Shown here in pieces: positions 1-10,857 of a DNA stretch of 64,000 nucleotides (position 1 is its first letter; every line of letters begins with the position of its first letter). This stretch comes from Rhabdophis nuchalis (taxonomy: Eukaryota > Chordata > Lepidosauria > Squamata > Natricidae). The notes under the pieces were generated by a model. The model was not told where the DNA came from and did no database searches. It was given only the letters and a program-made list of their open reading frames with translations. Position numbers and translations under genes: made by a program. The stretch is taken from positions 100,673,875 to 100,737,874 of the forward strand of contig CM077644.1 of NCBI GenBank assembly GCA_039707465.1, read 5' to 3'.

Positions 1-600
1 ACAGAGCATCACTAGTGGTTAAAATGGCATCTTTATGCTGAAAATCTACTCCTCTTTGGAGGAACAATGTTTTGAAAAATTAATCTACTCAACAAACAGG
101 ATAATTTACAACTGAAGCGCACACTGGGTGGCTTTAATCTCAATTTGGCAATGCCTTCTGAAGTTATTTATGTAGCAGAGTATTTGGATGTCATTCAAGT
201 CATCATCCACATACTGTGTTAATTGAAAAAAAAATAATTTCGAGGATAGGATAAAACTGAGGATAGGGTAAGAACTCTACAATTCTTTGGGATGAGATTC
301 AAGAAGATAGAGTTCGGGGGGAGCTCCAGCTTCCTAAAATTAAGACACCAAGAGTCACCTTGTAGGGGAGAGGGGAAGCATAAAAATTAATTAATTAAAT
401 TTTCCCTGCACATCAATTTATCTCACTTCTCCAAAGGTTGATAGAATAATTACCCCTCTCTCCATAATTTAACTTTTTTCAACAAAAGAGTTAATGACGT
501 AAAACCTACCCGTGGAAATCAATGGGAAAGAGTTGGCTTCTTTATGCATAGGATAGCCATCCTGATCCAATAGAGAGCCATAGACCAGTTCAGATTGTTC
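1..600. other. AT-rich sequence, no gene seen
   Basis: I see no coding region, RNA gene or clear transposon end in this stretch. It is AT-rich with scattered short homopolymers and precedes a GGAA microsatellite. Confidence 0.5.
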
Positions 601-620
601 ACCCTTCTTTACCAAATTGG

Positions 621-696
621 AAGGAAGGAAGGAAGGAAGGAAGGAAGGAAGGAAGGAAGGAAGGAAGGAAGGAAGGAAGGAAGGAAGGAAGGAAGG
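621..696 (+). repeat. (GGAA)n microsatellite
   Basis: About nineteen near-perfect GGAA units in tandem. The long open frames through it on either strand (Ser/Leu/Pro/Phe repeats) are products of the repeat and not genes. Confidence 0.95.
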
Positions 697-1178
697 AGAA
701 AAGTAAGGCACAGAAAGAGATGAAAGAGATTAATTCTTCTGAGGACGCTATCTTAGAGTCAACTACAGAAAAGAAATAGATATAAACAAGGTGTAATCCA
801 GAAGTTTGGAGACAAAATGTTTAAACTCTAAATTAAATAATGAGTCACATAAACATTTTATATAAGTTTGCTACAGATGCTGAACTCTGCTCTAAATTTT
901 TTCTACCTATGTTACTATTTCTGTAGCTGGTGTAGTTGCATAGCTGTGTGTATCTTCTGATTTAACCTTCCCTCCTACTTTCTATCTAGCTATCAAATAA
1001 TCACACTGCTATGTATATGTATAGATTCAACCGTTCATTCACTTAGTATATTTATAGTATATTTTTATATACCTTGTCAAAGCATCTCCAGGTAGTGCAT
1101 AACATTAAAAGTACTTTAGATATAACGTAAACTCCAATAAAACATATAAAGTAGTAAAATATGTAAAATTACCAGAGG
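697..1178. other. AT-rich sequence, no gene seen
   Basis: Nothing recognisable between the GGAA tract and the purine-rich tract that precedes the hAT composite. Confidence 0.5.
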
Positions 1179-1290
1179 CAGAGGCGGGGAGAGAAAAAGA
1201 GAGAGGGAGGTAGAGAGAGAGAAGGGAAGAGAGGAAGAGAAAGAGGGGTAAAGGGGAGGGAGAGGGGGAGTGGGACAGGGAATGGGGAGA
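1179..1290 (+). repeat. Purine-rich (GA/GGGA) low-complexity tract
   Basis: Roughly 110 bases almost entirely of A and G with GAGA and GGGA runs, immediately left of the hAT composite. Open frames across it are low-complexity artefacts. Confidence 0.85.
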
Positions 1291-1499
1291 GAATATGTTT
1301 TTACCCTAACACAGAGGCGGGCTTCAGCCATTTCAGACCAGTTTGGGAGAACCAGTTGTGACAATTCTGTGCAGTTCGGTGAACTGGCAAATCCCACTGC
1401 CTGGCGCTGCCCCACCCTGCCCACCCCATCCTGCCTCTTACAGCCACTACTTTTCTCGCCTCATCTACTTTGGGCACTCACTCGTCTTGTTCGCCGCTC

Positions 1500-1830
1500 A
1501 CCTAGACCCTAGACCATGTGGTAGCCACAGCCCAGCTGCTCTCCAGTTCCCTTGCCCACTTTCCTGGCTCACCAGCTGTCACATCTTGCTTAGGCCCAAT
1601 CCAGTTCTCTCACCAGCTCAAAGACTTTCCTGGCTCCCCAGCCGTTGCACCTCACCTAGGACCTAGATCACATGGGACCCATGGCCCAGCTGTTCTCCAG
1701 TTCACTTGCCAGCTTTCCTGGCTCCACAGGGTTCTCAGCTTGCCTAGGCCACCTCTGGTTCCCTTGCTAAGTTGCCCATTTGCCTGGCTTCCCAGCCATC
1801 GCAGCTCACCTAGGCCCTAGACCATGTGGC
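1500..1830 (+). repeat. Imperfect tandem repeats inside the hAT left arm
   Basis: Roughly 100-bp units recur, each with CAGCTG or CTCCAGTTC, TTTCCTGGCTC and CACCTAGGCC-like blocks. Divergence between units is high. The long open frames here run through repeat units and show no protein family similarity I recognise. Confidence 0.6.
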
Positions 1831-2189
1831 ACCTGTGGCCCCAACTGTTATCTGGCTTCCTTGCTCCCAAGCCTTCACCACTCCCTAGGTTTAGGTAAGC
1901 AAGTTGCTGTTTTACTTTACACCTCACCCCCATGGCCATTGCATGAATTCCCCTCAAGAAATCTATGTTTGCTGCTGACACTCAGCTAGAATCTCTGGAT
2001 CAAACTACGGCCTGCTGGGCTATAGCCTGTGGCCTGCAGTGCTCAGCCGAAGGGCATTGGGAGGAGAGAGTGGGTGCGGGGAGGTGGTGTGGTAAGGAGA
2101 GGAGGCATGGGGGTGGTGTGGGGGTAGGCACAGGTAGGCTGAAATTGTTTGCGTTCTTCTTATCTGTAAGAGGTCCTACCCAGAATGTG

Positions 2190-2742
2190 CTCAGTGAAGG
2201 GAAGCAGCACTGACCTGGAGATCACATGGAGAGTCACCAACTGCCCAGCACCAACCACAAGAAACTCTGCCAGCCACAAGATGTTGCTTGATCTTGCAGC
2301 CGCTTCTCGCGGCCTTTGGTGCGGGGCATGCCTCAGGTGCTGGGGAAATGCTTCCATGTGCCCTCTGGGTCAATGGCTTCTTCTCTCCTCTACTGCTGTT
2401 GCCTCTCATCTTGTGCAGCCAGTGAAATTTAGCAGCCATGAGCTTTTCTCTAAGTCCCATCCAGAAAATGCTGCAGTGGAGAGAAGCAGCTGCCTACCCA
2501 GAGACAATGTGGAGTGTCTCCATAAGTGACTGAGGCCCACCCAGCACCAACTGCAAGAAGCTCTGCCAGCTGCAAGATATTGCTTGAACTTGCAGCTGCT
2601 TCTTGCAGTCCATAGTGCTGGACATGCCAGGCATTCAGGGAGATGTTCCAAGTGCTCTCTGGGTCTGTGGTTGCTTCTCTCTATGACTACTGTTGCCTCT
2701 AGTCTTGCACAACACAGTGAAATTTAGCAGGCATGAGATGCT
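2190..2742 (+). repeat. Two tandem copies of a ~285-bp unit in the hAT arm
   Basis: Blocks such as CCCAGCACCAACYRCAAGAA, GTGAAATTTAGCAG and GGGTCTGTGG or GGGTCAATGG recur at the same spacing in 2190-2475 and 2476-2742. The second unit is interrupted by the L2 insertion and resumes at 6305 with CTAAGTCCCATCC, a block also present in the first unit at 2453. This alignment fixes the L2 insertion point. Confidence 0.7.
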
Positions 2743-2826
2743 GTTGTATAATTTTATGCATTTTACCATCTTAAGCATGTTTACCATCTTTAGCGTTCCT
2801 CCTTTTATAGCCAGTGTGGCCTGGGA

Positions 2827-4269
2827 ATGCTAGCGTATTCAAGGTTAGACCTTCTTTGCCTGCGGGAGTCTCCCCTCTCGCAGGCCTGGCCCCCGGGTCT
2901 AACACGGGCCCACCTCGAGGATGGATTGATTGATCCAGAGAGGTGGGCGCAGCGCAAACTTAGGGGGTTTTTAAACAAATTTTTAATTCGGCTTTTAAGG
3001 GGTTCTGGGGCGGGGGGAGGGCTCATCCAGTCAGGGGGGGGTCAAGATATAGGGCCGGCTGGCGGAAGTAGGATAAAGGAGGGGTCCATTAGGGAGGGGG
3101 GATTGGGGGTTGTCTCTGTTGAGGGCCGTCCCATTCGATTGGTCTTGGGGAGGGGCAGGGGCGGTGGGAGGCAGGATGTCCATCGTGGGTTGGAGGCTCG
3201 TGGTCGCTGGTTACGAGCGGTCGCTTGCCCCAACCCCCTGTACTCCACTCGTGGGCTAGGCGGTCAGGGATTACAGAGCCGGGGGCCCAGGCTGATGTTC
3301 TGCAACGCCAGGTCCGTGGTGAACAAAGCCCCCCTCATAAATGACCTTGTGTCAGAGGGGGACCCGGACCTGGTGGGAATTACAGAAACCTGGTTGGGCC
3401 CCGAGGGGGGTTTACCCCTCGTGGAAATGTGCCCACCAGGCTACCGTGCATTTCATCGGCCTAGGGCCCTAGGCAGGGGGGGGGGTGGCGGTTATTGTTA
3501 AGGAAAGTCTGGAGCCGAAGGAGACCACTGTGCCTCAGACGACCGGCTGTGAGTCCCTCTTCGTGAAATGGGGCCTAGGGAGGCAGTTGGGCTTGCTGCT
3601 TGTATACCTGGCTCCCCGCTATGTAACAGCAGCCCTGCCCGAGCTACTCGAGGTGATCGCCGCGATGGCGGTGGAGACCCCCAGACTTATAGTCATGGGG
3701 GACTTTAACCTGCCATCGGCGGGCGAAACATCCGAGGTAGCTCGGGAGTTCATGGCTTCCATGACGGCCATGGACCTGACCCAAGTAGTTCAGGGCCCCA
3801 CTCACGAGGGAGGACACACGCTGGATCTGATTTTTGTCTCTGGACACTGGATTAGTGATCTCGGAACAGGGGATTTAGTCATCTTACCCTTGTCATGGAC
3901 AGATCACTCTCTCCTTCGGATAGACTTTCCAACCGTCACACCTCACCGCGGGGAGGCGGAACCGGAAACACCAAGTTGGTTCCGCCCCAGGCGCCTGATG
4001 GACCCGGAAAGGTTCCAGAGGGAGCTTGGGCCAGTACCTGTATCCCTGCCCCGCGGCTCGACTGAGGACCTAGTGGCCGCGTGGTATAGTGCGGCCACGG
4101 GGGCCTTGGACCGAGTCGCGCCCTTGCGGCCTCTCATGCGGCGTCGAGTCACCCAGGCTCCTTGGTTTACCGAGGAGCTTCGGGAGATGAAACGCCGCAA
4201 GAGACGCCTAGAGAGTAGGTGGAGATCTTCTCGATCCGAAGCTGACCGAACACTAGTGAGACTTACTTA
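2827..4269 (+). pseudogene. L2 ORF2, endonuclease part, frameshifted
   Basis: Encodes the apurinic/apyrimidinic-type endonuclease that nicks target DNA for target-primed reverse transcription. The motifs are FCNARSVVNK near 3300, ITETWL near 3380, GDFNLP near 3694-3711 and WTDHSLL near 3895; the GDxN and SDH-type motifs hold the catalytic and metal-binding residues of this fold. The frame is broken at a run of ten G (3476-3485), with the second half continuing from about 3485. A second break at about 4255-4270 corresponds to a small deletion: the copy at 8.8-10.8 kb has about twelve extra bases there (residues RAHLRTYI). The N-terminal part before residue 150 looks like translated 5' leader and has no recognisable domain. 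Confidence 0.85.
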
Positions 4270-6093
4270 GTGGCGCTAAGAGTGGCCAAACGTGAGTATT
4301 GTGCCACCCTTATCGCATCCGCGGAAAACCGCCCTGCCGCCCTGTTTGGGGTGACCCGCTCCCTCCTTCATTTGAGGCCGCGGGAAGCCCCTCTGCAGGG
4401 TCGAGCAGAGGAATTTGGAGTATTTCTGCAGGACAAAATCACTCAGATTCGGAACGAGTTGCCCTCCACTAGTGGCCCAGTCGGGGCGTCCGGTGCTGGT
4501 CTTGAGATAACACCTTGGGAGGAGTTCGACTTTGTTACTACCGAGGATATGGACAGGTTGCAGAGGAACCTTAGAGCCACCACATGTTTATTGGACCCGT
4601 GCCCCTCCTGGCTTGTACTGGCATCCTGGAAGGTGACACGAGGCTGGCTCCAGGGCATTGTGAATTCATCTCTGAGTGAGGGGTACTTGCCCACCGTTTT
4701 GAAAGAGGCGGTGGTGAGGCCCCTCCTCAAGAAGCCATCCCTGGACCCAGCTTTATTAGAGAACTATTGTCCCGTCTCCAACCTTCACTTTTTAGTGAAG
4801 GTTGTTGAGAGTGTGGTGGCTCAACAGTTTCCCCGACATCTGGAGGAAGTTGATTATCTAGACCCGCGCCAGTCCGGCTTCCGGCCCGGTCACAGCACTG
4901 AGACGGCATTGGTCGCGTTGGTTGATGATCTCTGGAGGGCACGGGATAGAGGTTGTTCCTCTATCCCTGTCCTATTAGACCTCTCAGCGGCTTTTGATAC
5001 CATCGACCATGGTATCTTATTGCACCGATTGGGGGGGTTGGGGTTGGGAGGCACCGTTCTACGGTGGTTCTCATCCTACCTCTCTGGTCGGTCGCAATGG
5101 GTGTTGGCAGGAGGGCAGAGGTCGTCCCCGAGGCCCCTCATATGTGGGGTCCCTCAGGGGTCGGTCCTCTCTCCCCTTCTGTTCAACACCTATATGAAGC
5201 CGCTGGGCGAGATCATCCGTGGTTTTGGGGTGGAATACCATCTGTACGCTGATGACACTCAGTTGTACATATCCACCCCAAACCACCCCAACGATGCCGT
5301 CGAAGTGCTGTCCCGGTGTCTAGAGGCCGTACGGATCTGGATGGGTAGTAACAAACTCAAACTCAACCCGTCCAAGACCGAGTGGCTGTGGTTTCCGGCA
5401 CCCCGGTTCAGCCAGTTAAGTCCAACACTGGCCATTGGGGGCGAACAACTGGCCCCCGTGGAGAGGGCGCGCAACTTGGGTGTCCTCCTGGATTCCCGGC
5501 TGTCCATGGAGGACCATGTGGCGGCCGTGGCCAGGGGGGTGTTCTATCAGGTACGCCTGATACGCCAGTTGCGCCCCTTACTGGACCGGGGAGCCCTTCG
5601 CACAGTCACTCAAGCGCTTGTGACATCCCAGCTGGATTACTGCAACGCTCTCTACATGGGGCTCCCCTTGAGGTGCACTCGAAAGCTACAGTTAGTACAG
5701 AATGCGGCCGCGCGGGTGATTATGGGTGCCTCAAGGCAAACCCACGTAACACCTCTCCTGCGCGAGCTGCACTGGCTGCCTGTGGCCTTTCAAGTGCGCT
5801 TCAAGGTGTTGACAACCATCTTTAAATCGCTCCATGGCTTGGGGCCTAGCTATATACGAGACCGCCTCCTGCCCCATACATCCCTTCGTCCGATCCGCTC
5901 CCACAGAGAGGGCCTTCTCCGGGTGCCGTCGGCGGGGCAATGCCGGTTGGCGACACCCAGGGGAAGGGCCTTCTCTGTGGCGGGCCCGGCCCTCTGGAAT
6001 GACCTACCCCCCGACCTTCGCACTATCTCGGACCTCCGCCTCTTCCGCCAACGTCTTAAGACGTATTTATTTCAACAAGCCGGCCTAGGATAG
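4270..6093 (+). pseudogene. L2 ORF2, reverse transcriptase and C-terminal part
   Basis: A 607-codon open stretch in line with the preceding endonuclease but separated by a small deletion. RT motifs appear in order: NYCPVSNL, SGFRPGHSTETAL, LDLSAAFDTID (catalytic Asp), CGVPQGSVLSPLLFN, and YADDTQLY near residue 326 (catalytic Asp pair), followed by the thumb and the L2-type C-terminal block ending in QQAGLG. The start is only where the frame opens; a functional protein would be joined to the upstream endonuclease. Because of the breaks upstream it is scored as a pseudogene even though this section is open. Confidence 0.9.
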
Positions 6094-6312
6094 CCCCCCG
6101 TTCCTGACTTTTTAAAAAAAAAAAATTATAATTTGGGAAGGTTTTTAACATGGGTTTTAGCACGGGTTAATCTAATTTAATATATTTTAAATTGATATTT
6201 ATTGTATTTTTGTGGTTTTAATAATGCCTGTGCGCCGCCCTGGGTCCTAACAAGGAGAAGGGCGGGGTATAAATTTAATAAAATAAATAAATAAAATAAA
6301 TAAAATGCTACT

Positions 6313-6412
6313 TTCCTCTAAGTCCCATCCGGAAAGCGCTGTAGCAGATAGAAGCAGCTGGGTTGAATGCTGCTTCTCTCTGCCACAGCGCTTTCCGGAT
6401 GGTACTTAAACG
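6313..6412. repeat. Palindrome in hAT right arm
   Basis: The block TAAGTCCCATCCGGAAAGCG (from about 6318) recurs inverted as CGCTTTCCGGATGG (about 6390-6403), with GAAGCAGC and GCTGCTTC inside. The arms are about 40 bases and would fold into a hairpin. Confidence 0.75.
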
Positions 6413-6582
6413 AAAGTGGCAGCCACCGATACGGAAAGGCCAGGGAGGCACCCCATGATGTGAGTGACATTGAATTAGCCATGACCACCCAGTCACATGA
6501 CCACCCAGCCACACTCACCCAGTCAGTCATTAGGTCAGAGAACTGGTTGCTAAAAAATTTGAATCCCATCACTGCCCTAACA

Positions 6583-8250
6583 GTGAATTAACTTTGTCTT
6601 TCCTGGGTCAGGCCTAAAATATTAAGACATTAAAACTGTCTATGAAAGAAACCACTTCTCCATCCTATTTGGAAAGGCTTGCTTCTGAAGAATAAGGTGT
6701 TTATCTTAGTCTTGAAAAGCCAGTAAATCAAAAAGGGGACTAGGATAATTTCTTTATATTCTAGTGACCACTGAATATTTTAACTGCTCTTGCTGTCCTC
6801 TAAGCAGCATCTTCCATTTTGAAATAAGGTGAATGATTTCTGGATCTCCAGGTTTTAAATTCTGCATGTGTTCTTGTTTTCTGCCTTCAACTCCTGATGA
6901 TTGCAGTTTTTCTTGGCAAGGTTTTCAGAAGTGGTTTCAGATGAAGTGCCAAGGCTTTAAAGGACAGGTAAGGAGCTTGGGTGGGCAGGTGGGCCCCTCG
7001 GGAGCACCAGACCAGAACAGTACCTGGTGCTCCGGGCAGGCTCCAGTACGCCCGCCTGCAACCCACCACTGGGATACCTTATTAAAAACGTCACTTTTTT
7101 CTCTTTTTATTAATCTTTTATCAAGCTACTTTATGCATATTTTCATACTAGTTCATTTTAACCCTAAAGCAATAAATATACCAATACTCTGTATTGACCC
7201 AAATGTGGGAAAGACAAACGATGGATGTATTTGCTATGGTTAATATATTTAACGATGGTATTTCTATAATCATTCTTAGATACTTTGGTGACAAGATGCG
7301 CTAACTTATTTTAAATAAATAATCAAGGTTTGCCTGTGTTGATAAAACTGCATCTGTTTCCCTTTTTCATCTGACGCCTTTGATTTCCTTAACTTGCTTA
7401 CCTTCTGATCATTGCCTAACCTTTCTCATCCTGAAGGGCAATAGCATAATAAGTATGCATGTATGTACATTAATAAATGGGTCACCTCCCAATTTTGTAC
7501 TGTATTTCATAGAATGACATATATTGTTCTGGTGGAGAACATAATGCAGTTTTAAATCACTTCCTGATAGCAAAGGATATGGAAATATGCTTCAAAAGGG
7601 GAACACAATGTACTTTTAAACAGCTTAAGATCAGCAAATGACCCCTGAATAAAGCTTATATTTCCAAAACCTGATATTTTCTTTGAGAAACATGATACAT
7701 CTCTACACCAGTTTTAGAGCATTTAAACACAGTCACGTCTCCCAACAAAATCTCTTTCCAATGCTGCAGTCCTAAATATATTCTCCAGGGAGTGATTCCC
7801 ACTGAGTTTCTTCTAGGTAAACAAGAGGACTGCTCTATCAGGTAAAAGTGTAAAATCACTTACAGGTGTAATCCATTAGGACCTGAACATAGACTGTTAA
7901 CCCCAGGTACTTCTCTCTTTTTTTCCCCAACAAGTTTTCTCTTTATAAAAATCGCCTTCAAAGATTACTTTAATTCTAGCGTGACTCAAAGACACACTTT
8001 CATAAATCAGAAATGGTTGGCCCTCTTTTTTTTTTTCTTTTTTGCGGTTTCTCACTGCAGACTCTGTTCACAGCCTGATCGGCTGGACTAGCAAAACGGT
8101 GGAAAGCAGGGGCATAAGGATAGAAGAGAAGGCTCCTCTTTGGGTTGTATGTATGTGGATGAGTTACTGCAAGAGAATGGTCAGAAGTAAAGCAGCCTCC
8201 AAGCTCTTTCTAGCCACAATAAAGAAGGGGAAATAAAAAATAACCTACCC
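6583..8250. other. Unique-looking intergenic sequence
   Basis: No gene or clear transposon boundary seen. A short GC-rich imperfect inverted repeat around 6990-7060 (GGAGCACCAG and CTGGTGCTCC) is the only structure noted. Confidence 0.45.
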
Positions 8251-8256
8251 CACTAG

Positions 8257-8335
8257 CACTGGTGATGTTACGTAGTTTGGTAATGAAATGCCTGCAAGAA
8301 ACCAACCAAGCTCAATAGTCCTCCCCTCCTTTTCT
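8257..8335 (+). repeat. Dispersed repeat, shared with 39683-39795
   Basis: The blocks GATGTTACGTAGTTTGGTAA and TGAAATGCCTGCAAGAAA are repeated nearly identically near 39.7 kb. I recognise this as a dispersed reptile repeat but cannot assign a family. Confidence 0.55.
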
Positions 8336-8638
8336 TCTAGCCTGGGTGTTTTTCTCGATTCTCCTGGAGTAGAATCAGGCTTGTTACAGTCTCCTATGGG
8401 GCTTGCAATGCCAAGAACTGGAGGAAAACATCTCTCTGAACTAAGCAAAAGGGTTGGGAGTTTGCCTGTTTCCAACACAAGTGAAAGCAAAAAGCCTAAA
8501 AGAGTGCAATGGGGATGTGGGTTCTTTCTTCAAACTCTTTCAGGCTTTGCAATAAACAGATCTATGCTCTTCTCAGCCCTGACAATTAGGCACCAGTTTA
8601 CCAGTGAAACACCCATCTCATGAAAAGCTCATTCTGCA

Positions 8639-10840
8639 CCGAAAAAAATATAATATATAATAATAACTTTAAATTTATTAACCGCTCCCTCTCCCCACAG
8701 GGACCCGGGGCGGTGCACAGGAGGAACTAAAAACAATATAAACAATAAATACAAACATATATACTATAAAACACAATTAAACTATGTTATCCCGTGCTAA
8801 AAAGTTAAAACCCATTAAAATGCATTTAAAATCTATAGACAGAGAGACTATCCAAGGCCGGCCAGTCGAAAGAAATGGGTCTTAAGTTTCATACGGAAGG
8901 AGCGGAGGTCCGTGGTCGTTCTAATATCGGGGGGAAGGTCGTTCCAGAGGGCCGGGCCCGCCACAGAGAGAGCCCTTCCCCTGGGCGTCGCCCGCTGACA
9001 AAGTCTAGTGGACGGCACCCGGAGAAGTCCCTCTCTGTGGGAGCGAATCGGTCGTGAGGATGTATGGGGCAGGATCCGATCCCGCAGATAGCTAGGTCCC
9101 GAGCCATGGAGCGCTTTAAAGATGATAGTTAGCACCTTGAAGCGCACCCGGAAGACGACAGGCAGCCAGTGCAGCTCGCGCAAGAGCGGTGTAACGTGGG
9201 TGAACCTAGTGGTCCCCATAATTGCTCGCGCGGCTGCATTCTGAACTAACTGAAGCCTCCGGGTGCACCTCAAGGGAAGCCCCATGTAGAGAGAGTTACA
9301 ATAGTCCAGTCGGGATGTCACGAGGGCATGAGTGACTGTGCGAAGGGCGTCCCGATCCAATAGGGGGCGCAATTGGCGAACCAGGCGAACCTGGTAAAAC
9401 GCCCTCCTGGCCACGGCTGTCACTTGCTCTTCCATAGACAGCCGGGTATCCAGGAGGACACCCAAATTGCGCGCCCCATCCACAGGGGCAAGATGTTCGC
9501 CCCCTATGGCCAGCGTTGGAGAAAGCTGGTTGAATCGGGCAGCCGGAAACCACAGCCACTCGGTCTTGGTCGGGTTGAGCCTGAGTCCGTTACTTCCCAT
9601 CCAGATCCGCACGGCTTCCAGGCACTGGCACATCACCGCTACGGCATCGTTGGGGTGGTTTGGGGTAGATATGTACAGCTGGGTGTCATCAGCGTACAGA
9701 TGGTACTCTACCCCAAAACCACGGATGATCTCACCCAGCGGCTTCATATATGCGTTAAACAGGAGAGGCGAGAGGACCGACCCCTGAGGCACCCCGCATG
9801 TGAGGGGTCTCGGGGTCGACCTCTGCTCTCCTGCCCGCACAAATTGCGATCGGCCAGAGAGGTAGGAGGAGAACCACCGTAGAACGGTGCCTCCCACCCC
9901 CAACCCCCCCAGCCGATGCAATAGGATACCATGGTCGATGGTATCGAAAGCCACCGAGAGGTCTAATAGGACCAGGATGGAGGAACATCCCCCATCTCTG
10001 GCCCTCCAGAGATCATCTACCAACGCGACCAATGCCGTCTCGGTGCTGTGCCCGGGCCGAAAGCCGGACTGGCGCGGATCTAGATACTCAATTTCCTCCA
10101 GATGACGGGGAAACTGTTGTGCCACCACACTCTCAACAACCTTCGCCAAAAAGGGAAGGTTGGAGACTGGACGATAGTTGTTTAAAAGAGCTGGGTCCAA
10201 AGAGGGCTTCTTGAGGAGGGGCCTCACCATGGCCTCTTTTAGGGAAGCAGGCAAGGAACCCTCACTCAAGGATGCGTTGACAACCTCTTGGAGCCAGCCT
10301 CGTGTCACCTCCCAGGATGCCAGTACAAGCCAGGAGGGGCACGGGTCCAATAAACATGTGGTGGCTCGCAGTCGCCCACGTAACCTGTCCATATCTTCGG
10401 AAGTAACGGAGTCAAACTCCTCCCAAACAAGATCTCTCTCGTGGCATCCCACTGGGCCATGAATGGGGGCTAGCTCACTCTGTATCTGAGGGGTTTTCTC
10501 CTGCAGAAAAGTCACAAATTCCTCTGCTCTACCCTGTAGCGGGGCTTCCCGCTCCCTCTGTTGGAGGAGGGAGCGGGTCACCCTAAACAGGGCGGCAGGG
10601 CGGTTTTCTGCGGATGCTATGAGAGTGGCACAATGATGACGTTTGGCCACTCTCAGCGCCACAATGTAAGTCCGTAAATGGGCTCTTACCTGTGTCCGGT
10701 CAGATTCAGAACGGCTAGACCTCCATCTTCCCTCTAGGCATCTCTTGTGGCGTTTCATCACCCGCAGCTCCTCAGTAAACCAAGGAGCCAGGGTGGTTCG
10801 TCGCCGCAAGAGAGGCCGCAAGGGCGCGACCCGAAAAAAA
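8639..10840 (-). mobile_element. 5'-truncated L2 LINE with open RT frame
   Basis: An L2 of the same subfamily as the copy at 2.7-6.3 kb, inserted in the minus orientation. Its 3' end lies at the left (8649, A/T-rich tail) and it is cut off at about 10830 just after the endonuclease region. The 10-bp direct repeat CCGAAAAAAA flanks it (8639-8648 and 10831-10840), a good target-site duplication. A clean duplication plus a frame without stops suggests recent insertion. Confidence 0.85.
8848..10821 (-). CDS. L2 ORF2 reverse transcriptase, N-terminally truncated
   Basis: 657 codons without a stop. It begins immediately after the endonuclease (LRPLLRRR TTLAPWFTEEL) with a TTG, so there is no genuine start; the true start was lost with the 5' truncation. 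RT motifs: NNYRPVSNLPFL, SGFRPGHSTETAL, DLSVAFDTID near residue 289, CGVPQGSVLSPLL near 345, and YADDTQLY near 376 with both catalytic Asp intact. The C-terminal region carries the L2 block (LLRELHWLPVVFRVRFKVL, then GRALSVAGPALWNDLPPDIR) and ends RLAGLG. The product would lack the endonuclease needed for target nicking, so the copy is dead on arrival despite its intact frame. Confidence 0.85.
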   Translation of the reverse strand: MRPLLRRRTTLAPWFTEELRVMKRHKRCLEGRWRSSRSESDRTQVRAHLRTYIVALRVAKRHHCATLIASAENRPAALFRVTRSLLQQREREAPLQGRAEEFVTFLQEKTPQIQSELAPIHGPVGCHERDLVWEEFDSVTSEDMDRLRGRLRATTCLLDPCPSWLVLASWEVTRGWLQEVVNASLSEGSLPASLKEAMVRPLLKKPSLDPALLNNYRPVSNLPFLAKVVESVVAQQFPRHLEEIEYLDPRQSGFRPGHSTETALVALVDDLWRARDGGCSSILVLLDLSVAFDTIDHGILLHRLGGLGVGGTVLRWFSSYLSGRSQFVRAGEQRSTPRPLTCGVPQGSVLSPLLFNAYMKPLGEIIRGFGVEYHLYADDTQLYISTPNHPNDAVAVMCQCLEAVRIWMGSNGLRLNPTKTEWLWFPAARFNQLSPTLAIGGEHLAPVDGARNLGVLLDTRLSMEEQVTAVARRAFYQVRLVRQLRPLLDRDALRTVTHALVTSRLDYCNSLYMGLPLRCTRRLQLVQNAAARAIMGTTRFTHVTPLLRELHWLPVVFRVRFKVLTIIFKALHGSGPSYLRDRILPHTSSRPIRSHREGLLRVPSTRLCQRATPRGRALSVAGPALWNDLPPDIRTTTDLRSFRMKLKTHFFRLAGLG

Positions 10841-10857
10841 GGTTAGATCAGATTGCC

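Larger units (their letters stand above)
2743..6304 (+). mobile_element. Near full-length L2-clade LINE
   Basis: A non-LTR retrotransposon of about 3.56 kb. It has a GC-rich 5' region, an apurinic-type endonuclease region, a reverse transcriptase region, and a 3' end with the CGCCGCCCTGGGTCC block followed by an A/T-rich (AAATA)n tail. Comparison of the tandem units of the host hAT places the insertion between ATGCT at 2738-2742 and ATGCT at 6305-6309, a 5-bp target duplication. The C-terminal block (LLRELHWLPV, then RAFSVAGPALWNDLPP) is typical of L2-clade ORF2. At least two frame breaks make this copy inactive. Confidence 0.85.
1304..6582. mobile_element. hAT-type non-autonomous element, split by an L2 LINE
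   Basis: The outer ends are CAGAGGCGGGCTTC at 1312 and, as reverse complement of the right end at 6574, CAGTGATGGGATTC. Both are flanked by the identical 8-bp direct repeat CCCTAACA (1304-1311 and 6575-6582), the duplication length typical of hAT transposases. The left arm (1312-2742) and right arm (6305-6574) are separated by a 3.56 kb L2 LINE. The body holds imperfect tandem repeats and a palindrome, and no transposase frame, so it must have been moved in trans. The terminal motif resembles the CAGTGGTGGG-type hATs elsewhere in this window. The match between two ends 5.3 kb apart is the key evidence. Confidence 0.8.
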
